Below, in pieces: positions 57,046-64,000 of a stretch of DNA of 64,000 nucleotides. The stretch is from positions 310,001 through 374,000 of the forward strand of contig OMYJ01000001.1 in the NCBI GenBank assembly GCA_900315245.1, read 5' to 3'. Source of the DNA: an uncultured Bacteroidales bacterium. GTDB taxonomy: Bacteria > Bacteroidota > Bacteroidia > Bacteroidales > WCHB1-69. The notes under the pieces were generated by a model that had not been told where the DNA came from, did no database searches, and worked only from the letters and a program-made list of their open reading frames with translations. The translations under genes were made by a program, and so were the position numbers. Within the stretch, counting starts at the first letter, position 1; each line of letters begins with the position of its first letter.

Positions 57046-59520
57046 ATGCTCTATCCAGATAATTTTGAGGAAAAAATCGGTTTTGACATCGTGCGGCGGC
57101 TGATTCTGGAGCACTGCTTGAGTCCACAAGGGGCGGAAGCAGTGGAAAGTATGCAGTTTATGACCGACATGCTGCAGATCATGCCGGCATTGGAAGCGGT
57201 GGAAGAGTTCCGCCAGTTGCTGCTTTTCGACGAACCGTTTCCCGCACAGGACTTCTACGACCTCCGCGAAACGCTGAAACGTCTCCGTATTGACGGCACC
57301 CATATCGAACTTGAAGAACTCGCCTGCCTGCGCGGATTCATCCAGTCCATGACCAACATTTTCGTTTATTTCAAGGTGCGCCACGAGGACAACCGTTACC
57401 CGCGCCTTTGGTCAATATGCGCAGAAATGCCGCTGCAGCGCGACCTGACGAGCGCCATAAATCGCATTTTGGACGATAAAGGTCAAATGCGCGACAACGC
57501 CTCAGACGAACTGGCTCATATCAAAGGAGCGATGAACCGCCTCTCCCGCGATGCCGACCGGCAAATCCGCAAGATTCTTGCCACTGCCAAGCAGGACGGC
57601 ATCGTGAAGGAGGATGCCGAAATGACCATCCGTAACGGACGACTCTGCATTCCCGTTTCCGCCCAGTTCAAACGCCGACTGCGTGGTTTCGTGCACGACG
57701 AATCCGCCACCGGACAGACCGTTTTCATCGAACCGACAGAGGTTTTCGATGCCAACAACGAACTCAAGGAACTGCAAAACGCCGAACAACGCGAAATCAT
57801 CCGCATCCTGACAGAAATCACGGACACCATCCGTCCACTCATCGATGACCTACTCGATGCCCAAAAACTGATGGGCAAGTACGACTTCCTTCGTGCCAAA
57901 GCTCTCTTTGCCATTGATATTGACGCTTCAGTGCCCTACATTCATCCGAAAACCATGGTGCAGTGGTATCAGGCTAAACATCCTCTACTCTACCTCAACT
58001 ACAAAAAACACCACAAAGAGGTGGTTCCGTTGGACATCCGCCTGCTGCCCGAAAAAAGGATTCTCATTATTTCCGGACCCAATGCCGGCGGAAAGTCCGT
58101 ATGTCTGAAAAGCGTTGGCTTACTGCAATATATGATGCAATGCGGTCTGCCAGTCCCAATGCTGAGCACCTCCGACATGGGTATCTTCGAAAGTATATTT
58201 ATCGACATAGGCGATGAACAATCCATTGACAACGATTTGAGCACCTACAGTTCTCATCTTCAGAATCTTAAGATGATGGACGAGCACCTTAACCCCAAGT
58301 CGTTGTTCCTGATTGACGAATTCGGCAGCGGCACCGAGCCAACCTTAGGCGGGGCGTTAGCCGAATCGATTTTGGAACGTTACTACGATACGAAAGCGTT
58401 CGGCATCATCACCACGCACTATGGCAACCTCAAGATGTTCTCTGACTCGCATCCCGAAGCCGAAAACGGTGCCATGTTGTTCGACACCAATGCGTTACTT
58501 CCGCTTTTCGTCCTCAAAATCGGTAAACCCGGAAGCTCTTTCACCTACGAGATTGCCCGCCAAATCGGACTGGATCCGCAAATCATTGAAAATGCGATTC
58601 AGAAATCCGGCACGGCGCAAATCGACTACGAACGGAAATTAGAGGAGATTGAAATCACGCAGATTGAGACGGAACAAAAGCTCAAGATGGTGCGTGCCGC
58701 CGATGACCAGTTAGCGGTGATGATTGACGAATATGCCGAGAAATTCGCGCAACTCGACAAGCAGCGCAAGGAAATTCTCACTAAAGCCAAAAACCAAGCC
58801 AACTACATTGTAGATAGCGCGAACAAAATCATCGAGAACACGATTCGCGAAATCAAAGAGTCGAAAGCCGATGCGGAGAAGACCAAAGCGGCGAGGGAAG
58901 AGGTGAAATCCTTCAAAAAAGAGATGCAGAAGGAGATCGAGCATGTGGAGAAAGCGGAGGCCGAGGCCGTGAAAGCCCTCATTCCTGTTCATCGGAAAAA
59001 AACGGTGGAGAAACGACAGACCGACGAAGAAGTGCAGGATAAGACCATCCGCGTGGGCGATTCCGTTTATATGCCTGATTCTCAAATCGCTGGCGAGGTG
59101 ACGCAAATTGACGGCAACGACGTGATGATTTCCTTCCATTCGGTGAATTTCCGCACCAAGCTCGACAAACTCATCAAAATCAGCAAGAAAGAGGCGCGAA
59201 ACGTGGAAAGAGGCCACGTGTCGCAATTCAACACCGGCACCATTGCAGATGCCCTTAACAAAAAACTATCCGACTTCAATAGCACCTTGGATGTGCGTGG
59301 ACAGCGTGCCGAAGAGATGGTACACAATCTGGAAGAATATCTCGACGAAGCCGAAATGCTGGGCGTGAATAATCTGCGCATTCTTCACGGAAAAGGAAAC
59401 GGCATTTTGCGGAGTGTTGTAAGGCAGTATCTATCTAAGAGACAAAATGTTGTAGAATTTCACGATGAGATGCTTGAACTTGGTGGCGCAGGCATCACAG
59501 TAGTAAAATTGAAAAAGTAG
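57046..59520 (+). CDS. mutS2: Endonuclease MutS2
   Basis: 824 residues. MutS-type core without mismatch-recognition domain I. Walker A GPNAGGKS (344-351), DIGDEQSIDNDLSTYSSHL (387-405), Walker B LFLIDEFGSGTEP (420-432), TTHYGNLK; a long coiled coil (about 520-640, rich in K/E/Q) and a C-terminal Smr nuclease domain from about 752 (STLDVRGQRAEEMVHNLEEYL...NLRILHGKGNGIL). Members suppress recombination, or split collided ribosomes as in B. subtilis. Single gene with its own promoter. Confidence 0.95.
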   Translation: MLYPDNFEEKIGFDIVRRLILEHCLSPQGAEAVESMQFMTDMLQIMPALEAVEEFRQLLLFDEPFPAQDFYDLRETLKRLRIDGTHIELEELACLRGFIQSMTNIFVYFKVRHEDNRYPRLWSICAEMPLQRDLTSAINRILDDKGQMRDNASDELAHIKGAMNRLSRDADRQIRKILATAKQDGIVKEDAEMTIRNGRLCIPVSAQFKRRLRGFVHDESATGQTVFIEPTEVFDANNELKELQNAEQREIIRILTEITDTIRPLIDDLLDAQKLMGKYDFLRAKALFAIDIDASVPYIHPKTMVQWYQAKHPLLYLNYKKHHKEVVPLDIRLLPEKRILIISGPNAGGKSVCLKSVGLLQYMMQCGLPVPMLSTSDMGIFESIFIDIGDEQSIDNDLSTYSSHLQNLKMMDEHLNPKSLFLIDEFGSGTEPTLGGALAESILERYYDTKAFGIITTHYGNLKMFSDSHPEAENGAMLFDTNALLPLFVLKIGKPGSSFTYEIARQIGLDPQIIENAIQKSGTAQIDYERKLEEIEITQIETEQKLKMVRAADDQLAVMIDEYAEKFAQLDKQRKEILTKAKNQANYIVDSANKIIENTIREIKESKADAEKTKAAREEVKSFKKEMQKEIEHVEKAEAEAVKALIPVHRKKTVEKRQTDEEVQDKTIRVGDSVYMPDSQIAGEVTQIDGNDVMISFHSVNFRTKLDKLIKISKKEARNVERGHVSQFNTGTIADALNKKLSDFNSTLDVRGQRAEEMVHNLEEYLDEAEMLGVNNLRILHGKGNGILRSVVRQYLSKRQNVVEFHDEMLELGGAGITVVKLKK

Positions 59521-59532
59521 CGGAAAATTTTT

Positions 59533-59540
59533 TATTTTCG
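59533..59540 (+). promoter_or_regulatory. Possible -7 box (TATTTTCG) of ktrA-ktrB
   Basis: One mismatch to TAnnTTTG but the same position (23 bases before the ATG) and CCG context as others. Confidence 0.5.
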
Positions 59541-59563
59541 CCGTTTTCTAAACGATTGATATT

Positions 59564-60259
59564 ATGGCTCAGAAGAAATTTGCCGTCATAGGCGCAGGTC
59601 AGTTCGGTCAGGCAATCAGCTTAGCCCTTTCTGAAAAGGGTTTTGAGGTGTTGGTCATCGACAAAGACATGAAAAAAGTGCAGAATATCAGTGACGATGT
59701 AGCTTACGCCGTCTGCACCGACGCCACCGACAAACGCGCCCTGCTCAACGAGAACATCAAGGATTTTGATGCCGTGATTGTGGCTATCGGCGATGATTTC
59801 GTGGAACGGTTGCTCTGCATTTCCAACCTCATCGACTTGGGCATTGAAAAGATATACAGCCGAATCAAAGGCACTCACCAGCAAACCATTCTGGAAAAAA
59901 TGGGCATCACGGAATTCCTGTCGCCCGAAGAGGAACTGGCAACCAATCTGGCAGAGCGTTTAAGCAACCCCAACATCTTGTCTTACTTGCAGATGCCTGA
60001 TGAATACCGCATTGCCTCCATCATTGCCCCCGACCGTCTCGAAGGACTCACCCTCGGCGACATCAACTTCCGCGACAACCATCACCTCAGCTTGGTAACG
60101 ATACGCCGTAATTTTGAGGAAATCGAAAACAAGGAACTCACTACAAAACAGCACATTATCGGTGTGCCCGACAACTCCACCGTCATCCGCAAAGGCGATG
60201 TTTTTGTGCTGTTCGGCAAGGACCGCGACATTGACAACTTCATCAAAATTAACTTGTAA
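59564..60259 (+). CDS. ktrA: Potassium uptake regulatory subunit KtrA/TrkA
   Basis: 231 residues with a single RCK module: Rossmann G10-A-G12-QFG15, VLVIDKDMKKVQNISDD, and a C-terminal RCK_C domain (IIAPDRLEGLTLGDINFRDNHHLSLVTI...KGDVFVLFGKDRDIDNFIKINL). Cytoplasmic ring that gates the KtrB channel in response to nucleotides. One domain as in KtrA, not two as in E. coli TrkA. Stop TAA overlaps the ktrB ATG by one base. Confidence 0.93.
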   Translation: MAQKKFAVIGAGQFGQAISLALSEKGFEVLVIDKDMKKVQNISDDVAYAVCTDATDKRALLNENIKDFDAVIVAIGDDFVERLLCISNLIDLGIEKIYSRIKGTHQQTILEKMGITEFLSPEEELATNLAERLSNPNILSYLQMPDEYRIASIIAPDRLEGLTLGDINFRDNHHLSLVTIRRNFEEIENKELTTKQHIIGVPDNSTVIRKGDVFVLFGKDRDIDNFIKINL

Positions 60260-62061
60260 TGTTCTTTTTCGGAAATCACGACGAATACAACGGGAAACTT
60301 CGTGTTCACATTGTGAACCACAAAGACCGCATCCAGCGGATTTTGCGGATTTGCAGCTTGGTGATTTCCATCGTGACCATTGCGTGTATTTTCTGTTACC
60401 ACGGCCTTTATATCACCCCGCAGGTTAAAACGCTCATTCGCTGGATAATACACATCAGTCTCTGCTTCTACGTAGCCAAATATTTCGTACAGCTCTTCTA
60501 CTCGTTGCATCGCAAAGAATATCTTAAACAATCGTGGGTGGAATTTTTGATTATCCTTTTGCTAATTCTCCAATTCGTCTCCATAAATGTTTTCCATATA
60601 GACATTGTCAATGCGCATAATTTCGAGAATATCTATCTGATATTCATCCAGTTCTACTTTTTGATCATTGTCTTGGTGGAGATGGCGAAGATGAGCAGCA
60701 CCTTGGGAAAATACCATCTCAGCCCTCCCATATTGATGGTCGGGTCGTTCCTTTTCCTCATATCCATCGGTACTATTCTGCTGATGATGCCCCGCATGAC
60801 CACCAACGGAATTTCCTTTATTGACGCGCTTTTCACTGCAACCAGTGCCAGCTGTATCACAGGACTTTCGGTGGTAAGCACATCGGCCTGTTTCACCTTC
60901 AAAGGACAGGTGGTGATTCTGATGCTGATCCAGTTGGGCGGTATGAGCATCCTCTCTTTCGCAACGTTCTTCTCCACGTTTTTGTCGCGTTCTATGGTCG
61001 GTCTGCGCTACCAGTACATGATTCGCGACATGATGTCTGCAGACCGTCTTTCCGATTCCGTGGGGTTGTTGCGAAGCATTGTGCTGACCACTTTCATCAT
61101 TGAAGCAGCGGGCGTGGCATTCCTTTTCACCTACTGGAAATCGACTGGTTTCTTCATTTCCGACAAGCAAAACCTCTTTTTTTCCATTTTTTACACGGTA
61201 TCAGCGTTTAACAATGGTGGTTTTGTGCTCATTGACGATAGTCTGCTAAACCTTGGTGTACCAGGCAGTTATTTCCCGCAAGTGGTGATTATGGCGTTAG
61301 TATTCCTTGGCGGCATCGGTTTCCTCACCATCCGCGACTTCTTTAGCTACCGCTACATCCGCGAACGTAACAAATACCACTGGAAATCGCTGATGCCGCA
61401 AACCAAAATCGTCCTTTACGTCACCTTTGCCATTCTCATTATTGGCAGCATTCTATTCTTCCTGCTGGAGTACAATAACACTTTGAAGAATATCGATGGT
61501 ATGGGCAATAAAATTTTCACCACCATCTTTCAAGTGGTCACCTGTCGTACTTCCGGTTTCAACGTGTTGGATATCAATATGATGCACTTGTCAACCATCC
61601 TCTTGATATTGTTAGCTATCTTTATCGGTGGTTCTCCCAGTTCCACTGGCGGCGGCATCAAAACTACCACGTTGTTCATTGTCGCAAAATCCGTAATTGC
61701 TACGGTACAAGGTAAGAAAAACATCGAATTTGACCATAAAGCCATCTCGCCGTCATTAGTGGAAAAAGCAACCACCATCATGATGATGTCGGCGGCGTTT
61801 ATGGTTGTCTCCTGTTTTCTACTCACAGTCGTTCAACCGGATGTTCAGCTGCTTCACGCGCTGTTTGAATCCTTCTCGGCCTTCACCACGTGCGGATTGT
61901 CCACCGGCGAATGCGCCAACTGGAACTGGATGGCAAAAGTGATCCTCATTGTCAACATGTACTGCGGTCGTATCGGCACCCTGACGATGGCCTTCGCTCT
62001 CACGCGCCACAAAAAAGAATCCCCGCATCAGTATCCCGACTTGTATATCATGCTGGGTTAA
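60259..62061 (+). CDS. ktrB: Potassium transporter KtrB/TrkH with extended N-terminus
   Basis: 600 residues, against about 450 for typical KtrB. The four selectivity-filter loops are visible: SCITGLSVV, FNNGGFVLI, CRTSGFNVL and FTTCGLSTG. An extra N-terminal ~155 residues add about four TM helices (SLVISIVTIACIFCYHGL, WIIHISLCFYVAKYFVQLF, FLIILLLILQFVSINVF, YLIFIQFYFLIIVLVEMAKM), possibly resembling ion-channel S1-S4 helices. Works with the upstream KtrA. Similar long forms occur in Bacteroidota. Confidence 0.92.
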   Translation: MFFFGNHDEYNGKLRVHIVNHKDRIQRILRICSLVISIVTIACIFCYHGLYITPQVKTLIRWIIHISLCFYVAKYFVQLFYSLHRKEYLKQSWVEFLIILLLILQFVSINVFHIDIVNAHNFENIYLIFIQFYFLIIVLVEMAKMSSTLGKYHLSPPILMVGSFLFLISIGTILLMMPRMTTNGISFIDALFTATSASCITGLSVVSTSACFTFKGQVVILMLIQLGGMSILSFATFFSTFLSRSMVGLRYQYMIRDMMSADRLSDSVGLLRSIVLTTFIIEAAGVAFLFTYWKSTGFFISDKQNLFFSIFYTVSAFNNGGFVLIDDSLLNLGVPGSYFPQVVIMALVFLGGIGFLTIRDFFSYRYIRERNKYHWKSLMPQTKIVLYVTFAILIIGSILFFLLEYNNTLKNIDGMGNKIFTTIFQVVTCRTSGFNVLDINMMHLSTILLILLAIFIGGSPSSTGGGIKTTTLFIVAKSVIATVQGKKNIEFDHKAISPSLVEKATTIMMMSAAFMVVSCFLLTVVQPDVQLLHALFESFSAFTTCGLSTGECANWNWMAKVILIVNMYCGRIGTLTMAFALTRHKKESPHQYPDLYIMLG

Positions 62062-62079
62062 GGAGGTAGGAATTTTTAT

Positions 62080-62087
62080 TACTTTTG
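62080..62087 (+). promoter_or_regulatory. -7 promoter box (TACTTTTG) of the PAS gene
   Basis: Exact match followed by CCACCG, 23 bases before the ATG. Confidence 0.78.
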
Positions 62088-62110
62088 CCACCGAATTAAA
62101 AACAAAGATT

Positions 62111-62449
62111 ATGTTGGAATATTTTCACAACGTCCCGTTTTCCGTCACGGTTTGCGACAAAGACGGTAAAATTCTGGAAATGAACGAAACCGCCGAGCGC
62201 GTGCTCAGTCACGGCAAGCACATCATCGGGCAGAACCTGCTGGACTGCCATCCAGAGCCAGCCCGCACCAAACTGATGGAAATGCTGAAAAACCACAACC
62301 TCAACGCCTACACCATCGAGAAGAACGGCGTGAAAAAGTTAGTTTACCAGTCCCCGTGGTTTGAGAACGGCGAGTTCGCAGGCTACATCGAACTCTCGAT
62401 GGAACTGCCTGCGGAGATGCCGCATTTCGTGCGACAACCGAAGTTGTAA
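62111..62449 (+). CDS. Stand-alone PAS-domain protein
   Basis: 112 residues forming a single PAS fold: FSVTVCDKDGKILEMNETAERVLSHGKHIIGQNLLDCHPEPARTKLMEMLKNHNLNAYTIEKNGVKKLVYQSPWFENGEFAGYIELSMEL. No output domain is attached. Might bind a small ligand or haem; the target is unknown. A heptamer array begins at its stop codon. Confidence 0.85.
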   Translation: MLEYFHNVPFSVTVCDKDGKILEMNETAERVLSHGKHIIGQNLLDCHPEPARTKLMEMLKNHNLNAYTIEKNGVKKLVYQSPWFENGEFAGYIELSMELPAEMPHFVRQPKL

Positions 62450-62612
62450 TGGTTATGGGTTATGGGTTATAGGTTATTGATGTTGAATGTTGAATAGTTA
62501 ATAGTTACTGTTCGGAGACAAAAATCAGTAATAATTACAACAACCTAACTCAATAACCTATAACCTATAACCTGCTTCAATAACCCATTACCAATAACCA
62601 ATTACCATTAAA
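62447..62612. repeat. Largest heptamer array in the window, between the PAS gene and rlmB
   Basis: Begins at the PAS stop TAA: GGTTATG, GGTTATG, GGTTATA, GGTTATT, then TGTTGAA twice, TAGTTAA twice; about 60 bases of other sequence; then CAATAAC, CTATAAC twice, CTGCTTCAATAAC, CCATTAC, CAATAAC, CAATTAC up to rlmB. The two halves are reverse complements, so the RNA could fold as a long hairpin. Confidence 0.92.
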
Positions 62613-62614
62613 AA

Positions 62615-63364
62615 ATGAAAAACGACACCGAAATAACCTACGGCATGCGCCCCGTGATGGAGGCCATCGAGAGCGGCAAGACCATCGATAAAGTCCTGTT
62701 CCAGAAGGGCTTACAAGGAGAACTGTTCAAGCAGCTCTTCTACGAGGTGCGGCAGCGCAAGATCCCGTTCCAATACGTGCCGCAGGAGAAATTGAACCGA
62801 CTCACGCGACAGAACCACCAAGGCGTAGTCGCGTTCCTGTCGGCCATTGAATACTGCGACATCTACAACATCGTGCCTTCGATTTTCGAGGAGGGTCGCG
62901 TGCCGTTCCTGCTGCTGCTCGACAAGATCACGGACGTGCGTAATGTGGGCGCCATCGCCCGCTCGGCCGAGTGCGCGGGCGTGGATGCCATCATCCTGCC
63001 GCTCAACGGCGGGGCACAGCTCAACGAGGATGCCGTGAAAAGCTCTGCCGGGGCACTCCACAAGGTGCCCGTCTGCCGGCACTCCAACCTCGTGGAAGTA
63101 ATTCAGTACCTGAAAGATAGCGGCATCGAAGTCATTGGCGTGACCGAGAAGGCCAACCACGCGCACTACAACAAGGATTTCACCGGACCCGTCTGCCTCA
63201 TTATGGGCAACGAGTACGAGGGCATCGCGTGGGACTACCTCAAGCACTGCAACGACACGGTCACCATCCCGATGGTCGGCACGATCCGCTCACTCAACGT
63301 CTCCGTGGCCACCGGAATCGCCCTGTTCGAAGTCGTCAAACAACGTAATCCCGTGAAAGAATGA
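62615..63364 (+). CDS. rlmB: 23S rRNA (guanosine-2'-O)-methyltransferase RlmB
   Basis: 249 residues. SpoU-family (SPOUT) enzyme that methylates G2251 in the peptidyl-transferase loop; the alternative TrmH-type tRNA target cannot be fully excluded. Motif 1 LDKITDVRNVGAIARSAECAGVDAIILP, motif 2 LIMGNEYEGI, motif 3 IPMVGTIRSLNVSVATGIALFEV. N-terminal substrate-binding domain ITYGMRPVMEAIESGKTIDKVLF. ATGA overlap with the next gene. GC-rich compared with neighbours, with strong C/G-ending codon bias. Confidence 0.92.
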   Translation: MKNDTEITYGMRPVMEAIESGKTIDKVLFQKGLQGELFKQLFYEVRQRKIPFQYVPQEKLNRLTRQNHQGVVAFLSAIEYCDIYNIVPSIFEEGRVPFLLLLDKITDVRNVGAIARSAECAGVDAIILPLNGGAQLNEDAVKSSAGALHKVPVCRHSNLVEVIQYLKDSGIEVIGVTEKANHAHYNKDFTGPVCLIMGNEYEGIAWDYLKHCNDTVTIPMVGTIRSLNVSVATGIALFEVVKQRNPVKE

Positions 63365-63867
63365 AGATTGGCGTACTTTCCGACACCCACGGCTTCCTGC
63401 ATCCCGACGCGTACTCCTTTTTCAAGGGTTGCGACGAAATCTGGCATGCTGGCGACATCATGAACGACAGCATCTTGGACGAGTTGCGCATCATTGCCCC
63501 GACAGTGCGGGCGGTCTATGGCAACTGCGACGACTGGGATATTCGCCGCGAAGTGGGCGAGTATGAGGTTTTTACCTGCGAGAAGCACAAAGTTGCGCTG
63601 ATGCACATCGTGGGCTCGCCGGGACGATACCAGCCGAAAGCACTGCAGATCATCCGTGAGGAGAAGCCGACCATTTTCGTGGCTGGTCACTCCCATATCC
63701 TGAAAATCATGTACGACAAATACCATAACTTGCTGTTTATCAACCCAGGAGCGGCAGGTTTATACGGTATCCACACGCGCCTGACAATGTTGCGCTTTGA
63801 GATTGAAGGCGAGGAAATCAAAAACATGGACATTTACGACATTCCCAAACAAACACCGGTAAAATGA
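63361..63867 (+). CDS. YfcE/MJ0936-family metallophosphodiesterase
   Basis: 168 residues. Calcineurin-like motifs: GVLSDTHGF (6-13), [36 protein letters not shown]. Small phosphodiesterases of this kind hydrolyse simple phosphodiesters; physiological substrates unknown. ATGA overlaps on both sides (rlmB and miaA) make a tight operon. Confidence 0.9.
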   Translation: MKIGVLSDTHGFLHPDAYSFFKGCDEIWHAGDIMNDSILDELRIIAPTVRAVYGNCDDWDIRREVGEYEVFTCEKHKVALMHIVGSPGRYQPKALQIIREEKPTIFVAGHSHILKIMYDKYHNLLFINPGAAGLYGIHTRLTMLRFEIEGEEIKNMDIYDIPKQTPVK

Positions 63868-64000
63868 TTGCTAAAGAACCGATAATCACCGTATTGGGTC
63901 CAACCGCCACGGGCAAGACCGGGGTTGCGGTGCGCATCGCAGCCGAGTTGGGCGGCGAAATTGTGAGCGCCGACTCCCGCCAGGTGTTCCGCCGTATGGA
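63864..64000 (+). CDS. miaA: tRNA dimethylallyltransferase MiaA (3' truncated by window edge)
   Basis: The first 45 residues are visible: [22 protein letters not shown] with P-loop GPTATGKT, then [16 protein letters not shown], the family's substrate loop (E. coli ISADSALIYKGM type). MiaA adds the isopentenyl group to A37 that MiaB (3593-4903) later thiomethylates. ATG at 63864 overlaps the previous stop (ATGA). Confidence 0.92.
   Translation, partial: MIAKEPIITVLGPTATGKTGVAVRIAAELGGEIVSADSRQVFRRM

Noticed and set aside
62060..62070. Perfect Shine-Dalgarno-like AAGGAGGT after ktrB
   Set aside because: It lies about 40 bases before the PAS start and upstream of the PAS -7 promoter box, so it would not be on that mRNA at a useful distance.

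Overview
The window is chromosomal DNA from a member of the Bacteroidota, most likely order Bacteroidales. Supporting signs are at least twenty Bacteroidota-type -7 promoter boxes (TAnnTTTG), three secreted proteins with type IX secretion C-terminal domains (YPNP...), a TonB-dependent receptor with an N-terminal carboxypeptidase-regulatory-like domain, a 'Fibrobacter succinogenes major paralogous' domain protein, a kinase-RapZ fusion, a serC-serA pair and the near absence of Shine-Dalgarno sequences. Most of the window is housekeeping DNA of moderate GC content; a 26.1-28.8 kb block is clearly AT-rich.

Layout. 1-7.4 kb: 3' part of rodA, a sugar-kinase-like/RapZ-C fusion, then (minus) yicC, der, miaB, rlmN. 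7.4-12.6 kb: a T9SS-exported protein, an ExbB/ExbD transport operon with an unassigned four-TM partner, and tRNA-Ser(GGA). 12.7-20.2 kb: serC, serA, then pdxA-coaX-outer membrane barrel-TPR-lptC. 20.2-24.4 kb: tRNA-Arg(CCT), pepT, a TonB-dependent receptor, tRNA-Asp(GTC). 24.45-28.99 kb: a 4.5-kb island bounded by a 17-bp direct repeat of the tRNA-Asp 3' end, carrying an AlbA_2/HATPase regulator-like protein, a zinc-ribbon/WG membrane protein and two or three unknown genes, with no integrase. 29-43 kb: FISUMP protein, mreB, CapA-like protein, C69 dipeptidase, S41 protease, YitT, dnaG, nadD, RlmD-type methyltransferase, holA. 43-54 kb: secreted endonuclease I, queD, a HEPN-like/CBS protein, PHP phosphatase, serine hydrolase, rho, a T9SS protein, folP, a lipoprotein, tilS. 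54-64 kb: sufS, an SDR, mutS2, a KtrA/KtrB potassium pair, a PAS protein, rlmB, a YfcE-like phosphoesterase and the 5' end of miaA. Themes that recur are tRNA/rRNA modification (rlmN, miaB, queD, tilS, rlmD, rlmB, miaA), replication (dnaG, holA), cofactors (pdxA, coaX, nadD, folP, sufS) and envelope functions.

The most unusual feature is in the short intergenic regions. About twenty of them are built of imperfect tandem arrays of many unrelated short units, mostly 7 bp long (also 6, 8 and 10), and the arrays commonly begin at or inside the stop codon of the preceding gene. Alongside them are small perfect palindromes, including two identical 28-bp copies, one palindrome that supplies the queD stop codon, and one inserted in frame into a signal-peptide coding region. 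The tRNA-Asp island is the best candidate for an undescribed accessory system.
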